Assembly (NCBI GenBank): GCA_030614305.1
Contig: JAUWKH010000009.1
Location: 1 to 17,020, forward strand
Length of the DNA stretch: 17,020 nucleotides
Direction: 5' to 3'
Origin: Bacteroidota bacterium
GTDB lineage: Bacteria; Bacteroidota; Bacteroidia; Bacteroidales; JADFUO01
Shown piece by piece: positions 15,268 to 17,020 of this stretch. The position numbers were made by a program, and so were the translations under genes. Each line of letters begins with the position of its first letter. The first letter of the stretch is position 1. The notes under the pieces were generated by a model, which ran no database searches, was not told the DNA's origin, and worked only from the letters and a program-made list of their open reading frames with translations.

Positions 15268-15286
15268 AATTTGTTATTTTAGATTT

Positions 15287-16327
15287 TTATTTCTTAGCAA
15301 CTTCTCCAAATCTTTTAGGTTTAAAACCTTTGTTAATTAATGGTGCAAATGCATTCATTATCAAAATTGCAAAAGACACTCCTTCGGGATATGCTCCCCA
15401 AACACGAATAATTACTGTTATTATCCCACATCCCAATCCAAATATTAATTGCCCTTTTGGCGACATTGGTGTTGACACCATATCTGTAGCCATAAAAAAT
15501 ACTCCAAGCATCAAACCACCTGTAACGAGATGAAAAAGCGGATTTATATAAATATTCGGATTTATCAGCCAAAGAATTCCTGTAAAAACAATTACTGAAC
15601 CCAGATATGCAACAGGTATTTGCCATGTAATAATTTTTCTGCATAACATATATATTGCACCGATAATCAATGCAGCTACCGAAATTTCACCAAGGGAGCC
15701 ACCCATATTACCTAATAGTTCCTGAACATAATCAGGAATCTGATACAACACTTCCTTTCCGTCAACAATCATTTTAGTGCCATGTTCAAGAATGTCCTGA
15801 ACAGTTCTGCCGCCTGTCAATTCTTCTTTTAAATTTCCAAGAGGTGTAGGTCCTGTAATAGCATCAAGTACTTTTCTTGCAAATAAAGGATTGGGTTTGG
15901 GCCAGCTTGTCATCTGAACAGGAAAAGAAATCAAAAGAAAAACACGTCCTACCAAGGCAGGATTAAAAGGATTTTTTCCCAAACCTCCAAACGACATCTT
16001 AGCAATGCCAATTGAAACAAATGCTCCGATAATAATAATCCATACCGGTAAATTACTTGGAACATTGAATGCCAGTAAAATACCTGTAACCAATGCAGAG
16101 CCGTCATTAATAGTTAAAGGGCCTTTTATTAAATATTTTTGGATAGCCCATTCAAAAAACATACATGCAATAACCGATATCAGCAATACTTTAACTGCAT
16201 CCAAGCCAAAAAAGTAAATTGATACAAGTATTGCAGGGATCATGGCAAAAACAACGCCATACATAATTTTTTTTATTGAATTATCTCCATGTATGTGAGG
16301 AGAACCCGAAACCGTAAGTAAGTTCAT
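15287..16327 (-). CDS. rnfD: Rnf complex membrane FMN subunit RnfD
   Basis: A 346-residue subunit with about ten membrane helices and a second covalent FMN. The signature FGGLGKNPFNPALVGRVF (113-130) is typical of RnfD/NqrB. DAITGPTPLGNL (155-166) carries the FMN attachment threonine, T161. The late VTGGLMLGVFFMATDMVSTP block is also typical. The N-terminus (SGSPHIHGDNSIKKIM) matches family members, supporting the ATG at 16327. It starts 5 bases after rnfC. With RnfG it forms the flavin relay that is thought to drive Na+ (in some species perhaps H+) transport. No residue appears lost. Confidence 0.96.
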   Translation of the reverse strand: MNLLTVSGSPHIHGDNSIKKIMYGVVFAMIPAILVSIYFFGLDAVKVLLISVIACMFFEWAIQKYLIKGPLTINDGSALVTGILLAFNVPSNLPVWIIIIGAFVSIGIAKMSFGGLGKNPFNPALVGRVFLLISFPVQMTSWPKPNPLFARKVLDAITGPTPLGNLKEELTGGRTVQDILEHGTKMIVDGKEVLYQIPDYVQELLGNMGGSLGEISVAALIIGAIYMLCRKIITWQIPVAYLGSVIVFTGILWLINPNIYINPLFHLVTGGLMLGVFFMATDMVSTPMSPKGQLIFGLGCGIITVIIRVWGAYPEGVSFAILIMNAFAPLINKGFKPKRFGEVAKK

Positions 16328-16332
16328 ATATA

Positions 16333-17020
16333 CTATTTTTTTCCTCTGTTTCTAATTATTTCGCCAACTTTAAATTTTCCTAATCGGATATAATCCAGCA
16401 ATGGTCTGCCGGAGGGGCATGTATATTGGCAGGAACCACATTCCATACAATCCAGTATGTGTTCCTTCTCAGCGTTTTCAAACATTTCTTTCTCAGAATA
16501 TTGGGCTAAAAGAACAGGTTCCAAACCCATGGGACAAACTGAAATGCAATTGGCACAACGGATACAATTTTTAACAGCCATCCTTTCTGTTTCCGAATCT
16601 TCAATTAATAATACTCCTGATGAACCTTTTACAATAGGAATATCAATCATATTTAATGCTTTTCCCATCATAGGACCGCCACTGATAATTTTTCCCGTAT
16701 CATCAGGAAGTCCGCCGGCTTTTTCAATTAAGTCAGATGAATCTGTGCCAATTCTTACCAAAAAATTTGATGGTTTTTTTAAGGATTTTCCGGTAACTGT
16801 AACAACTCTTTCAAACAAAGGTTTATTTTTTTGTACTGCTTCGTAAACAGCGAGAGCAGTTCCAACGTTATTTACAACACATCCGACTTCAATAGGGAGC
16901 TTACCGGAAGGAACTTCACGGTTTGTCAATGCTTTGATAAGTTGTTTTTCAGCTCCTTGCGGATATTTTACTTTTAAAGAAAATACTTCCACCCCTTCAA
17001 AATCTTTTGCCAAATTTGTG
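16333..17020 (-). CDS. rnfC: Rnf complex NADH/iron-sulfur subunit RnfC, 3' part only
   Basis: The frame is open to the right edge of the window, so this is the C-terminal 228 residues of a protein usually about 440 long; the N-terminal FMN/NADH-binding half is outside. A TTG at 17011-17013 is not the true start because family sequence continues across it. Seen: KYPQGAEKQLI, REVPSGKLPIEVG, NVGTA, and ISGGPMMGKAL. Two 4Fe-4S motifs follow: CIRCANCISVCP (cysteines 152, 155, 158, 162 of the fragment) and CMECGSCQYTCP (191, 194, 197, 201). RnfC takes NAD+ and is the peripheral electron entry/exit subunit. It ends 5 bases before rnfD. The short end after the second cluster (GEIIRNRGKK) lacks the long repeat tail of Proteobacterial RnfC. 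Confidence 0.96.
   Translation of the reverse strand, partial: TNLAKDFEGVEVFSLKVKYPQGAEKQLIKALTNREVPSGKLPIEVGCVVNNVGTALAVYEAVQKNKPLFERVVTVTGKSLKKPSNFLVRIGTDSSDLIEKAGGLPDDTGKIISGGPMMGKALNMIDIPIVKGSSGVLLIEDSETERMAVKNCIRCANCISVCPMGLEPVLLAQYSEKEMFENAEKEHILDCMECGSCQYTCPSGRPLLDYIRLGKFKVGEIIRNRGKK

Noticed and set aside
16457..16846. A 129-codon open frame on the plus strand
   Set aside because: It lies wholly antisense to rnfC, whose iron-sulfur and other motifs are clear; the translated sequence has no recognisable domain.
17011..17013. TTG as the true start of rnfC
   Set aside because: The visible protein has only the C-terminal half of RnfC and the frame stays open to the window edge.

Overview
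The window reads as a piece of chromosome from a Bacteroidota bacterium, probably an anaerobic or facultative member of the Bacteroidales or a related uncultured order. The grounds are: AT-rich DNA; genes without clear Shine-Dalgarno sequences; several exact matches to the Bacteroidota -7 promoter box TAnnTTTG just upstream of genes; a DUF5606 gene, a family I know only from Bacteroidota; the two-subunit class 1B dihydroorotate dehydrogenase (PyrK/PyrD); and an Rnf operon in the order C-D-G-E-A. No rRNA, tRNA, CRISPR array, insertion sequence or phage gene was seen.

Layout. At 25-703 (+) lie two small membrane proteins, DUF2752 and TM2. At 715-816 there is a GC-richer island of nested palindromes in an otherwise AT-rich spacer. 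At 947-1715 (+) a zinc-ribbon/transmembrane/coiled-coil/LysM protein is followed by a 71-residue leucine-zipper protein that resembles ZapB. At 1808-3964 (-) DUF5606, pyrK and pyrD form a chain of overlapping genes for pyrimidine synthesis. At 4031-5377 (-) is purB, for purine synthesis. At 5514-6152 (+) is a rhomboid protease with a poly-aspartate tail, and at 6295-7740 (+) a PutP-like sodium symporter with an operator-like dyad upstream. At 7823-10277 (-) are a DUF454 membrane protein and an orphan histidine kinase with a TPR sensor. At 10464-12699 (+) two overlapping GT-B glycosyltransferase genes run into ftsE (12679-13365, -) tail to tail. At 13523-17020 (-) is the Rnf operon: rnfA, rnfE, rnfG, rnfD and the 3' half of rnfC. 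The promoter-distal side of rnfC, and probably rnfB, lie beyond the right edge.

How the genes fit together. Rnf oxidises ferredoxin with NAD+ and exports ions, Na+ in several characterised systems; the PutP-like carrier would spend such a sodium gradient. PyrKD and PurB are housekeeping nucleotide enzymes. The glycosyltransferases, LysM protein, FtsE and the ZapB-like protein all point to envelope or division work, but they are not one operon.

No clearly new system stands out. The best leads are the LysM plus ZapB-like gene pair, the palindromic island at 715-816, the 24-bp dyad before the symporter, and the symporter's change at the sodium-site aspartate known from E. coli PutP. All gene spacers are shorter than 300 bases; the longest is 704-946.
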